DNA of 64,000 nt from Hymenobacter nivis (lineage in GTDB: Bacteria > Bacteroidota > Bacteroidia > Cytophagales > Hymenobacteraceae). Made by a program: the position numbers and the translations under genes. The notes beneath the pieces are model-generated. The model was not told the DNA's origin. It made no database searches and was given only the letters and a program-made list of their open reading frames with translations. Within the stretch, counting starts at the first letter, position 1. The number at the start of each line of letters is the position of its first letter. The stretch spans positions 753 to 64,752 of the forward strand of contig NZ_RCYZ01000002.1 of assembly GCF_006439025.1 (NCBI RefSeq), read 5' to 3'. Shown piece after piece: positions 23,158 through 31,463 of the stretch.

Positions 23158-25458
23158 ATGAAACGCCCCGACCCCCATGCCGCCAAAGCCCAGCTGCGCG
23201 CCCGCGCCGAGCGCCAGCGGCTGGTAGCCAGTGCCCCCCTGGACCCCGCCGACGCGCTGCGCCTGGCCCAGGAGCTGCAAGTGCACCAGATTGAGCTGGA
23301 AATGCAGTACGAAGAGTTGCTGCTGGCCCAGGCCGACGCCGAAGCCAGCCGCGCCGAGTACATGGACCTGTACGATTTTGCCCCCGTGGGCTACTGCACC
23401 CTGGCCCCCGACGGCACCCTGGCCAGGCTAAACCTGTACTTGGCCCAGCTGCTGGGCCCCGTGCGCCAGCAGCTGCTGGGCCGGCGGCTGGCGCAGTTTG
23501 TGGCCCCGGCCGAGCGGCTGGCCTTCAGCCAGTTCCTGGCCCGGCTGTGGGCCGCGCCGGGGCAGCGCCACACCTGCGAGTTGGCCATGCTGGGCCCCGG
23601 CGAAGGCCTGTTTTTTGCCCAGCTCGAAGGCTTGGTGAGCGCCGCCCCCAGCGAAGCATACACTTCCGCCCCCTGCCGCCTCGCCCTGACCGACGTGACG
23701 GCCCGCCGCCAGGCCGCCGACGCGCTGGCCGCCAGCGAAGCCCGCTTCCGCGCCACCTTCGAGCAAAGCCACGACGGCCAAGCCCTGCTGCGCGACCTGC
23801 TCCTGGTAGACGCCAACGCCGGGGCCCTGCGCCTGCTCGGCCAGCCCAGCAAAAGCCAGGTGCTGGGCCGCCACCTGGCCGACTTTTGGCCCGACGACCA
23901 GCCCGGCGGCCAGCCCGTACTGGCTACGCTGCTGGCCTGCGCCGAACACACCCAAAACCAAGGCTGGTACCGCCAGGAGCTGCGCCGCTTCGGCGCGGAC
24001 GGCCAGCCCGTGTGGGACGAGCTCTCCTTCGACCCGGTGGCGGTGCAGGGCGAGGCGCTGCTGCACCTCACCTGGCGCGACGTGACCGACCGCCGGCTGG
24101 GCCAAGAGCGCCTGCGCGAGAGCGAGGAGCGCCTGCAGCTGGCCCTGGCCGCCTCCGCCACCGGTGTGTGGAGCTGGGACCTGGCCAGCGACGTGGTGGA
24201 GCAGGACGCCGAGGCCCAGCAAGTGCTGGGCACCGCCGCCCCCCGCGTGCTGTGGGCCGACCTGAAAGCCACCGTTCACCTCGCCGACCGGCCCGTTTTG
24301 GAAGCCGTTATCAGCCAGGCCATGGCGGCGCACAGCCACTTTGAGCTGGAGCACCGCCTCGTGCGGCCCAACGGCGAGGTGCGCCAAGTGGCCGCCAGCG
24401 GCCGCTTCGTGTACGACGCGGCCACCGGCCAGCCCCTGCGCATGGCCGGGCTGGTGCGCGACGTGACGGCCCAGGCCCAGGCGCAGGAGGCGCTGCGGTT
24501 CCAGTACCGGCTGCTTGGCAACATCCTTCACAACCTGCCCGTCATCCTCGCCCGCCTTGCGCCCAACGGCCGCTACCGGGCGCTGGCGGGGGCCGGCCTG
24601 CGCCGCCTGGGCCTGGCCGATGGGGCCCTGGTGGGCCAGCTGGCCGCCGAGCGCTTCCCGCAGGAAGCGGCCCAGATTACGCACCTGCTGGCCGGCCAGA
24701 GCAACAGCTACGTGTCCAGCTTCGAGTACGAAGGCCAGCCGGTGCATTTCCTCACCTACAGCTTTTGGGACCCCGACCACCAGGAGGGCGTCGTGTTTTC
24801 CATCGACGTAACCGAGTCGGAAGTGCTAAAGCGGGCTTTGGCCCGGCAGCAGCAGGTGCTGCTGGCGGCCGTGCTCACGGCCCAGGAGGAGGAGCGCCGC
24901 CGCATTGCCGAGGCCCTGCACAACGGCGTGGGCCAGCTGCTTTACGCCACCCGCCTGCACCTCGACGCGCTGCCGCCCTCCGAGCCGGTGCAGGCCGGGC
25001 AGGGCTTGCTCAGCGAGGCCATCCGGGCCACGCGCACCATTTCCTTCGAGCTCACCCCCAGCGTGCTTGAGGACCTGGGCCTGCCCGCCGCCCTGCGCGA
25101 GCTGGCCCGCCGCATTCCCGCCGCCCAGCTCGCCATCGACCTGAACCTGAACAACCTCGACGCGCCCCTGCCCGCCCTGCTGGCCACCGCCGTGTACCGG
25201 GCGGTGCAGGAGCTGCTCAGCAACGTGATGAAGCACGCCCACGCCCGCGAGGTGTTTGTGCAGGTGGCCCGCGAGGGCCCCGAGGTGCACATCAGCGTGG
25301 AAGACGACGGCCGGGGCTTCGATGCGGCGGCGGCCGTGCCGGGCCAGGGGCTGGCCGGCATCCGCACGCGGGCGGGGCTGCTGGGCGGCACGCTCACCAT
25401 CCGCGCCCGGCCGGGGCAGGGCACGGGCGTGTTTCTGGTGCTGCCGGTGGAGGAGTAG
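23158..25458 (+). CDS. multi-PAS sensor histidine kinase (HisKA_3 / NarL-LuxR type)
   Basis: 766 residues, with no membrane segment, so probably cytoplasmic. Four PAS-like modules span about residues 60-560 (LYDFAPVGYCTLAPDG is the first PAS core; ATGVWSWDLASDVVEQD the third). The dimerisation domain has EEERRRIAEALHNGVGQLL with the phospho-acceptor H588, followed by the ATPase domain: NVMKHAHA (N box), VEDDGRGFD (D box) and GLAGIRTRAGLLGG (G box). This HisKA_3 type normally signals to a response regulator with a LuxR-type helix-turn-helix, none of which is in the window. The ATG at 23158 is chosen since the upstream extension is spacer-like. It follows the CheB-CheR gene by 66 bases and probably forms a unit with it. 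Confidence 0.92.
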   Translation: MKRPDPHAAKAQLRARAERQRLVASAPLDPADALRLAQELQVHQIELEMQYEELLLAQADAEASRAEYMDLYDFAPVGYCTLAPDGTLARLNLYLAQLLGPVRQQLLGRRLAQFVAPAERLAFSQFLARLWAAPGQRHTCELAMLGPGEGLFFAQLEGLVSAAPSEAYTSAPCRLALTDVTARRQAADALAASEARFRATFEQSHDGQALLRDLLLVDANAGALRLLGQPSKSQVLGRHLADFWPDDQPGGQPVLATLLACAEHTQNQGWYRQELRRFGADGQPVWDELSFDPVAVQGEALLHLTWRDVTDRRLGQERLRESEERLQLALAASATGVWSWDLASDVVEQDAEAQQVLGTAAPRVLWADLKATVHLADRPVLEAVISQAMAAHSHFELEHRLVRPNGEVRQVAASGRFVYDAATGQPLRMAGLVRDVTAQAQAQEALRFQYRLLGNILHNLPVILARLAPNGRYRALAGAGLRRLGLADGALVGQLAAERFPQEAAQITHLLAGQSNSYVSSFEYEGQPVHFLTYSFWDPDHQEGVVFSIDVTESEVLKRALARQQQVLLAAVLTAQEEERRRIAEALHNGVGQLLYATRLHLDALPPSEPVQAGQGLLSEAIRATRTISFELTPSVLEDLGLPAALRELARRIPAAQLAIDLNLNNLDAPLPALLATAVYRAVQELLSNVMKHAHAREVFVQVAREGPEVHISVEDDGRGFDAAAAVPGQGLAGIRTRAGLLGGTLTIRARPGQGTGVFLVLPVEE

Positions 25459-25642
25459 CGGGGGCCCCAGGGGGCCCCGGCCGGCTGGCCGGGAGCCGTT
25501 TGGCGGGGGTTGGTCGGGGCAAGCGGGCGGTTGGGCGATTGGCCCGGCGGGCTTCATGCAAAAACCTGGGGGCCCCGCGCTATTTGCGCGCCGGCCGGGC
25601 CATCCGGGCCGGTTCATTCCCCCGTTTCGTTTCCCGCGTTTT

Positions 25643-26317
25643 ATGAAAAAACTGCTCCTGGCCCTGCTCGTGGGCACTGCCGCCGCCCCGGCTGCCCGCG
25701 CCCAGGCCCCCGATGTGCCCGCCAAACCCGCGCCGCCCGCCCCTGCGCCGCGCCCCACCAGCCGCACCAGCATCGGCCTGAAGGGTGGCTACTCGCTCTC
25801 GTCCATCACCGGCGAGGGGGCCAGCGCGCTGCCCGACGCCGCCCGCCTGCCGGCCTTCCACCTGGGGGCCTACGGGCAGCTGGGCCTCAACAAGTTTGCC
25901 TCGGTGCAGGTCGAGCTGCTGTACGCCCGCCGCGGCTACCGCACCACGCTGGGCACCACCGATGCCTACAACACGCGCCTCAACTACCTCGATTTGCCGG
26001 TGCTGTTCGTGGGCAATATCACGCCGAACCTGAGCTTCCACGTGGGGCCCCAGGCCTCGCTGCTGCTCAACGTGGCCCGCGACGGCGCCAACGTATCGCT
26101 CGACAGCCGCTACCAGCGCTTCGCCCTCGGCGGCGTGGGCGGCCTCGAGTACCGGCTGGGCCCGGCCCGCCTCGGCGCTCGCTACAACCTGAGCTTCAGC
26201 CGCCTCTACGAGCAGAACGCCAACGTGCAGTACAACAGCGGCGCCGTGTTCCTCTCCGACAACAACATCTACACCCGCAGCCTGGAGGTGTACCTGGGCT
26301 TCGGCATCGGCAATTAG
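25643..26317 (+). CDS. small porin-like outer-membrane beta-barrel protein
   Basis: 224 residues. Signal peptide MKKLLLALLVGTAAAPAARAQ, a Pro/Ala-rich linker, then an eight-strand-type barrel: RTSIGLKGGYSLSSI, PAFHLGAYGQLGL, ASVQVELLYARRGY, LNYLDLPVLFVGNI, LSFHVGPQASLLLN, ARLGARYNLSFSRLY and the final LEVYLGFGIGN. The segments YLDLPVL and HVGPQASLL are typical of the PF13568 'outer membrane protein beta-barrel' family of Bacteroidota. Function is structural or unknown. It follows the histidine kinase by 184 bp and may or may not be cotranscribed. Confidence 0.87.
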   Translation: MKKLLLALLVGTAAAPAARAQAPDVPAKPAPPAPAPRPTSRTSIGLKGGYSLSSITGEGASALPDAARLPAFHLGAYGQLGLNKFASVQVELLYARRGYRTTLGTTDAYNTRLNYLDLPVLFVGNITPNLSFHVGPQASLLLNVARDGANVSLDSRYQRFALGGVGGLEYRLGPARLGARYNLSFSRLYEQNANVQYNSGAVFLSDNNIYTRSLEVYLGFGIGN

Positions 26318-26376
26318 GGCCCCCAGCGCGGGAGGTGAGGCAGTGCTTTGTGATAAGCTTCTGGAGCTTGAATGCC

Positions 26377-28122
26377 TTACCCCGCCACGGGTAGTGTGAA
26401 GTGAAAGGCGCTGCCGCTGCCCAGCTCGCTCTCCACCCACAGGCGGCCGCCCTGGGCGGTGATGAACTCGCGGGCGATGCTCAGGCCCAGGCCCGAGCCG
26501 CCCTGGTAGCCGGTCTTGTCGGGGATTTGGGCGAAGCGCTGGAAGATTTTGTCGTGGTGCTCGGCCGCGATGCCGGGGCCCTGGTCCTGCACCGTGAGCT
26601 GCACAAACTTGCCGGCCGGGGCGGCCCGCACCGTCAGCGTTTCGCCGGTGGGCGAGTAGCGGATGGCGTTGGCCAGCAGGTTGATGAGCACCCAGGTGGT
26701 CTTCTCCACGTCGGCGCGCACGGCGGGCAGGTCGGCGGGCAGCTCGGTGGCCAGGCGCAGCTGCTTATTGTCGATTTGGGCCTGCACGGTGGCCGTGGCG
26801 AAGGCCACCACGTCGGGCAGCGCGGTGGGCCCGAAGTTGAGCTCAATGCCGGCCCCCGGGTCGAGGCGCGACACGTCGAGCAGCTCGCCCACCAGGCGCA
26901 GCAGGCGCTGGGTTTCGCGCCGGATGCCGTCGGTGACGCGCGTGCGCTCGGCGGCGTCAATCTTGTCGGTTTGCAGCAGCTTCAGGCTCATGTTGATGCT
27001 GGAAAGCGGCGTCTTCAGCTCGTGTGACACCGTGGCCAGGAAATTAGACTTTACCTGGTCGAGCTTCTTGAAATCCGACACGTTGCGCAGCGTCAGCACC
27101 TGGCCCACAAACTCGGTTTTGTCGCTGGCTTCATTGAAGTTCACCAAGTCCTGCACCGCCAGGCGGTAGTAGGCTTCCTCGCCGTTGCGGGTCACCGTTA
27201 GCAGTGGGGTTTCGGCAATGGCCGTGGCACGGCGCGGGGCCCCCAGGGGGCGCAGCATGGTGGCCAGCAGGTCGTTGCGCTGGGCCACGTCGGCGGCCAA
27301 CTGGTCCACGAGCTGGGCCACGGGCAGGCCCAGCAGCTCGCCCAGCACGGGGTTGGCCAGCAAAATGCGGCCGTTTTCATCCAGCAGCAGCAGGCCTTCG
27401 TCGAGGCCGTTCACCACGCTGCGGGCCCGGTTGCGCTCGGTCACGAGCTCGGCCAGGGTGGAGGTGCGGTACTCCTGCAATTGCACCAGCATCCGGTTAA
27501 AGGCCCGCGCCACGCGCCCAAACTCGTCGTAACTCTCTACCGGAATGCTGGCCGCGAAGTTGCTGCTCGTGGCGTGCTCCAGGGCGTTGGTGAGCTTGCG
27601 CAGCGGCAGCACCGCCGCCTCGGGCACGCTGCCCACCAGCAGCAAGGCCAGCAGCACGGCCAGCGTGGCCACCAGCAGCAGGTTGCGGCCCGCGCCGTTG
27701 GCTTGCTGGGCCAGCTGGTCATTTTTATGCCTCAGGGCCAGCGTATTGAGCCGGATCACGCGGTGGGTTTGGGCGCGCAGCTGCTCCAGGGCCGGCACGG
27801 TGGGCTGCCGCTGAAACACGTTCAGGGTTTGGGTGAGCGAATCGACCAGGGCCCGCTCGCCGGCCTCCGTGATGTTGCCTGCCTCGCGGGTGAGGGCCTG
27901 CTGGAACCGCGGGCTGGCCCCCGGGGCCCCCGGCGCGATTTCCATCTGGTCGAGGGCTTGCAGCATCTGCTGCCCCAGCTCCACGGAGTAGAAGTTGGCC
28001 GTCAGGATGTTGCCCGAGCCCGTGCTCAGGCCCCGCACCGTGTAGTAGGCGTAGCCGCCGATGCTGCCCAGCAGCACTAGCAAAGCCAGGAAGCCCAGGG
28101 TAATCTTGGTTTTAAGGTTCAT
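26377..28122 (-). CDS. membrane sensor histidine kinase of the kdp module (detached KdpD kinase half)
   Basis: 581 residues. TM1 about 7-28, a periplasmic or external helical region to 145, TM2 about 147-166, HAMP linker 168-222, PAS domain 232-345 (DEGLLLLDENGRILLANPVL), HisKA with H367 in ATVSHELKTPLSSINMSL, and the ATPase domain with NAIRYSPTGE, DQGPGI and GGSGLGLSIAREFI. In E. coli the KdpD sensor and kinase are one protein; here the sensor half is the separate gene at 28257 just upstream. It ends the potassium operon. Its natural partner is probably the sigma-54 activator at 38331, since no KdpE is present. This pairing is inferred from context. The 134-bp gap before it contains dispersed repeats. 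Confidence 0.92.
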   Translation of the reverse strand: MNLKTKITLGFLALLVLLGSIGGYAYYTVRGLSTGSGNILTANFYSVELGQQMLQALDQMEIAPGAPGASPRFQQALTREAGNITEAGERALVDSLTQTLNVFQRQPTVPALEQLRAQTHRVIRLNTLALRHKNDQLAQQANGAGRNLLLVATLAVLLALLLVGSVPEAAVLPLRKLTNALEHATSSNFAASIPVESYDEFGRVARAFNRMLVQLQEYRTSTLAELVTERNRARSVVNGLDEGLLLLDENGRILLANPVLGELLGLPVAQLVDQLAADVAQRNDLLATMLRPLGAPRRATAIAETPLLTVTRNGEEAYYRLAVQDLVNFNEASDKTEFVGQVLTLRNVSDFKKLDQVKSNFLATVSHELKTPLSSINMSLKLLQTDKIDAAERTRVTDGIRRETQRLLRLVGELLDVSRLDPGAGIELNFGPTALPDVVAFATATVQAQIDNKQLRLATELPADLPAVRADVEKTTWVLINLLANAIRYSPTGETLTVRAAPAGKFVQLTVQDQGPGIAAEHHDKIFQRFAQIPDKTGYQGGSGLGLSIAREFITAQGGRLWVESELGSGSAFHFTLPVAG

Positions 28123-28135
28123 GGCGGGGCTTTTA

Positions 28136-28177
28136 GTTGTCAGTTGCTAGTTGTCGGTTGTCAGTTGGCGGTTGTTT
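28136..28177 (+). repeat. heptanucleotide tandem repeat GTTGTCR, 6 units
   Basis: GTTGTCA, GTTGCTA, GTTGTCG, GTTGTCA, GTTGGCG, GTTGTTT. The first four units match the array at 13608 in 27 of 29 positions. Confidence 0.8.
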
Positions 28178-28190
28178 GGGGGCCCCAGGC

Positions 28191-28214
28191 TGTCATGCAG
28201 AGCGCGGCGAAGCA
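28191..28214 (+). repeat. candidate dispersed intergenic repeat (GTCATGCAGAGCG...GAAGCA)
   Basis: TGTCATGCAGAGCGCGGCGA followed by AGCA resembles the GTCATGCTGAGC...GAAGCATC family I associate with Hymenobacter-like spacers. Only one copy is seen in this window, so the call rests on memory of the family. Confidence 0.35.
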
Positions 28215-28256
28215 GCCGTCCTGTGGCAGTGATGACTGCTCACTGATAACTGTTTT

Positions 28257-29429
28257 TCAATAGGTTACTAAAAAAATGTCGATGTCCGGCGAAGCCGTGG
28301 CTACGGCCCGCACCAAGGACCGGGTGATGCCGCCGCGGCCGGCGAGGCGCTCCCAGGCGGTTTTTTCGCCCGTCACGCCGCACACGAGCAGGGTGGCGTG
28401 CTTCTCTTCGGCCACCCGCCGGATGGCGGCCACCACGTCGTCGTCCTTCACGCGCAGTATTTGGGCCCCCAGCTCGGTGGCCAGCTGGAGGTTGTTGAGC
28501 AGGTGGCGCTGGGTGGCCAGGCCGATGCGGTCGGCGCTTTCGCGGCCCGTTTGCACGTAGAGCACGTACCAGGCGGCGGCCGAAAAGCGGTCGGCCAGGC
28601 GCGAGGTTTTGCGGATGATTTCCTTGGCGGCGGCTGCGTTGGAGTTGATGCAGGCCAGCAGGCGGTCGTCGTTGCGGCGCAGCGCGGCCACGGGCGCGGC
28701 GCCGCCGGCTTCAGTTTCGACCTGCCGGCCCAGCAGCTGGGCCACCTCGCGCACGGCCAGCCGGCGCAGCTGCAGCAGGTTTTCGGCCTGGAAGAAGTTG
28801 GCCAGCGCGGTGGGCACCTTGGCCGCGTCGTAGATTTTGCCTTGCTCGAGGCGGCCGCGCAGCTCGCCCACGGTCAGGTCCACGTTCACTACTTCGTCGG
28901 CCTCGCGCAGCAGCTGGTCCGGAATGCGCTCCGTCACGTCGGTGCCGGTTATTTTGAGCACTTGGTCGTGCAGGCTTTCGAGGTGCTGCACATTCACGGC
29001 GGTTATCACCGAAATGCCGCTTTTCACCAGCTCCTCCACGTCTTGCCAGCGCTTGGCATGGCGCGAGCCGGGCACGTTGGAGTGGGCCAGCTCGTCCACA
29101 ATCACCACCTGGGGGCGGCGCTTTTCGATGGCGTCGAGGTCCAATTCCTCCACCGCGTGGCCTTTGTAGTACACCTGCTTGCGGGCCAGCAGCGGTACCT
29201 CGCCCAGCTGGGCCACGGTGCCAGCGCGGCCGTGGGTTTCGATGTAGCCCACCAGCACGTCCACGCCGTGGGCGTGCAAGTCATTGGCCTCCTGCAACAT
29301 GCGGAAGGTCTTGCCAACCCCCGCCGCCAGGCCCAGGTATATCTTGAGCGTGCCGCGCCGCTTCTCGCGCACCAGGCGCAGGAAGCGCTCGGCCGATTGG
29401 TCGCGCAGGTCGTTTTCGGCGGGAGCCAT
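28257..29429 (-). CDS. kdpD: KdpD N-terminal sensor protein (KdpD + UspA domains, no kinase)
   Basis: 390 residues. Residues about 25-235 form the KdpD domain: Walker A GLAAGVGKT at 33-41, VDELAHSNVPGSRHAKRWQD at about 110-129 and the HLESL stretch. Residues about 250-390 are a universal-stress-protein domain (VAALRRNDDRLLACI, AAWYVLYVQTGRESAD, VCGVTGEKTAWERL). E. coli KdpD continues with four TM helices, GAF and kinase domains, but this protein stops at the Usp domain (DIDIFLVTY). The kinase is the next gene, 26377. The protein is probably soluble, sensing K+ or a nucleotide signal and acting on the separate kinase; that division is inferred. It follows kup by 39 bases in the same operon. 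The ATG at 29429 suits the family. Confidence 0.92.
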   Translation of the reverse strand: MAPAENDLRDQSAERFLRLVREKRRGTLKIYLGLAAGVGKTFRMLQEANDLHAHGVDVLVGYIETHGRAGTVAQLGEVPLLARKQVYYKGHAVEELDLDAIEKRRPQVVIVDELAHSNVPGSRHAKRWQDVEELVKSGISVITAVNVQHLESLHDQVLKITGTDVTERIPDQLLREADEVVNVDLTVGELRGRLEQGKIYDAAKVPTALANFFQAENLLQLRRLAVREVAQLLGRQVETEAGGAAPVAALRRNDDRLLACINSNAAAAKEIIRKTSRLADRFSAAAWYVLYVQTGRESADRIGLATQRHLLNNLQLATELGAQILRVKDDDVVAAIRRVAEEKHATLLVCGVTGEKTAWERLAGRGGITRSLVRAVATASPDIDIFLVTY

Positions 29430-29468
29430 GGGGAGGGGGGAAATAGGGGTTTCGGAGTGGCGGCGGCC

Positions 29469-31445
29469 TTATTCCCGCCGCAAATGCAGCTCGGGGCGCT
29501 CGGGCGTGAGCAGCGGAATGTTCTCCACGGTCAGCGACGAGTTGTCGAGGCCGAAGCTTTCCTGGGGGCTGGCCGCCAGCCAGCGCAGCGCCCCCGACAC
29601 CCACGCCACCAGCCGCTGCCAGCCGCTCAGGGCCTGGGCGTAGGGCAGGGTGCGGTTGATAATAACAAATTGAAAATCACCCACTTCGCCTTCGTTGCGC
29701 AGCGACGCGTAGGGCGAGGAAATGTCGATTTCGTGGTTGCGAACCAAGTCCGTGACCACCTGCCGGAACATGTAGTTGATGGCGTGGTCGACCCGGAAGC
29801 CCAGCCGGAACGTGATGCGTACCAGGTCGTTGGGCAGCAGCACCTCGGCGTGGTAGGCGCGGGTGTAGGGCTCGTCGGTAGTCACCACGTGCAGCAGGTA
29901 GTAGAGGCTGGCGCGCTTGGGGCTTTTGCGGAAGATGCTGTGAATGATGGCGTTCTCGACCAGGCTGGGGTCTTCCGAGTCGGTGAAGTACACCAGGTTG
30001 GTGGCCAGGCGGGGCACCGTTTCGTCGGCGCTCAGCTTTTGCAGGCGGGGCAGCCACTCGGCCAGCGGCAGGTACTTGTAGAGGTCCTGGCGCAGGCGGC
30101 GGCCCTGAATCCAGCTCACCATCACGAGCAGCAGCAGGGCCCCCAGCAGCACGCTCAGCCAGCCGCCCTGCGGAAACTTGCGCAGGTTGGCCACCAAAAA
30201 CGAGCCTTCCACCACCCCGTACACCAGCAGCAGCAGCCCGATCCAGCCGGCTGCCACCCGGCGCAGGCGCAGGTAGTAGGCCAGCAACAGCGTGGTGCTG
30301 AGCATGGTAACCGTGACGGCCAGCCCGAAGGCCGCCTCCATGCGGCTGCTCTCACGGAAGTACAGCACCACGCCCACGCAGCCCGCGCCCAGCAGCCAAG
30401 TCAGCGAGGGCACAAAGGCCTGCCCGCGCAACTCGGTGGGGTAGCTCACCTTGACCTTGGGCCAGAAATTGAGCCGCAGCGCCTCCGTAACGAGCGTGTA
30501 GGAGCCCGAAATGAGCGCCTGCGAGGCAATGATGGTGGCCAGCGTGCACAGCCCAATGGCCGGCAGCAGGCCCCAGCGCGGTATCATGTCAAAAAACAGG
30601 TTACGCTCGCCCAGCGGCGCGCCCAGGTGCTGCAGCAGCCACGCGCCCTGCCCCAGGTAGTTGATTACCAGGCAAATCTTCACGAAAGTCCACGACACGT
30701 AGATGTTGCGCCGGCCCACGTGGCCCATGTCGGCATACAGGGCTTCGGCCCCGGTGCTGCACAAAAAAATGCTGCCCAGCAGCCAGAACGCGCCCGGCAA
30801 TTGCGTGAGCATGTGCAGGGCGTAGTACGGGTTGAGGGCCCGCAGAATGCCGGGCTCGCGCAGCACGTAAGGCAGCCCCAGGGCGGCCAGCATCGAGAAA
30901 AACGCCACCATCACGGGCCCAAACAGCTTGCCAATAATGGCCGTGCCAAACTGCTGAAACCCAAACAGCGCCACGATGATGACCAGCACAATAGGCACCG
31001 TATCAAGGTCGGGCTTGAGCACCCGCAGGCCCTCAATGGCCGACGACACCGAGATGGGCGGCGTGATGATGCTATCGGCCAGCAGCGCTGCCGCCCCCAC
31101 AATGGCCGGCACGTAGAGCCAGGGCAGGCGCAGGCGCCGCAGCAGGGCGTAGAGCGACAAAATGCCGCCCTCGCCGTGGTTGTCGGCCCGCATGGCAATG
31201 AGCACGTACTTGACCGTGGTGAGCAGCGTGAGCGTCCAGATAATGGCCGACACCGTGCCCAGCACCACGTCCTCCGTCACGGGCCGGCCCACAAACACGC
31301 CGCGCACCGTGTAGAGCGGCGAGGTGCCGATGTCGCCGTACACGATGCCCAGCGCGATGAGGGCCCCGGCCGCCGTAATGCGGTGGTGCAAAGCGGCAGC
31401 CGGCGCGTGGGCGCCCGCTACGGGGGTAGGGCCGGATGAAACCAT
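29469..31445 (-). CDS. kup: Kup potassium : proton symporter
   Basis: 658 residues, 12 membrane helices then a C-terminal cytoplasmic domain of about 180 residues. Kup signatures: ALGIVYGDIGTSPLYTV near 32-48, RADNHGEGGILSLYALL near 87-103, FLCSTGAEALYADMGHVGRR near 228 and VNYLGQGAW near 258. It brings K+ in with H+. It is placed inside the kdp operon, between the porin and the sensor, so a low-affinity uptake route is coregulated with the high-affinity ATPase. The ATG at 31445 is the first codon of a 20-residue polar leader before TM1. Confidence 0.94.
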   Translation of the reverse strand: MVSSGPTPVAGAHAPAAALHHRITAAGALIALGIVYGDIGTSPLYTVRGVFVGRPVTEDVVLGTVSAIIWTLTLLTTVKYVLIAMRADNHGEGGILSLYALLRRLRLPWLYVPAIVGAAALLADSIITPPISVSSAIEGLRVLKPDLDTVPIVLVIIVALFGFQQFGTAIIGKLFGPVMVAFFSMLAALGLPYVLREPGILRALNPYYALHMLTQLPGAFWLLGSIFLCSTGAEALYADMGHVGRRNIYVSWTFVKICLVINYLGQGAWLLQHLGAPLGERNLFFDMIPRWGLLPAIGLCTLATIIASQALISGSYTLVTEALRLNFWPKVKVSYPTELRGQAFVPSLTWLLGAGCVGVVLYFRESSRMEAAFGLAVTVTMLSTTLLLAYYLRLRRVAAGWIGLLLLVYGVVEGSFLVANLRKFPQGGWLSVLLGALLLLVMVSWIQGRRLRQDLYKYLPLAEWLPRLQKLSADETVPRLATNLVYFTDSEDPSLVENAIIHSIFRKSPKRASLYYLLHVVTTDEPYTRAYHAEVLLPNDLVRITFRLGFRVDHAINYMFRQVVTDLVRNHEIDISSPYASLRNEGEVGDFQFVIINRTLPYAQALSGWQRLVAWVSGALRWLAASPQESFGLDNSSLTVENIPLLTPERPELHLRRE

Positions 31446-31463
31446 TGCCGGGAGCAGTTGATT

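Noticed and set aside
28398-31439. Plus-strand frame of over 1000 codons opposite kup and kdpD
   Set aside because: It runs antisense to two well-recognised proteins and shows only biased low-complexity translation (His, Gln, Gly, Val). Not a gene.
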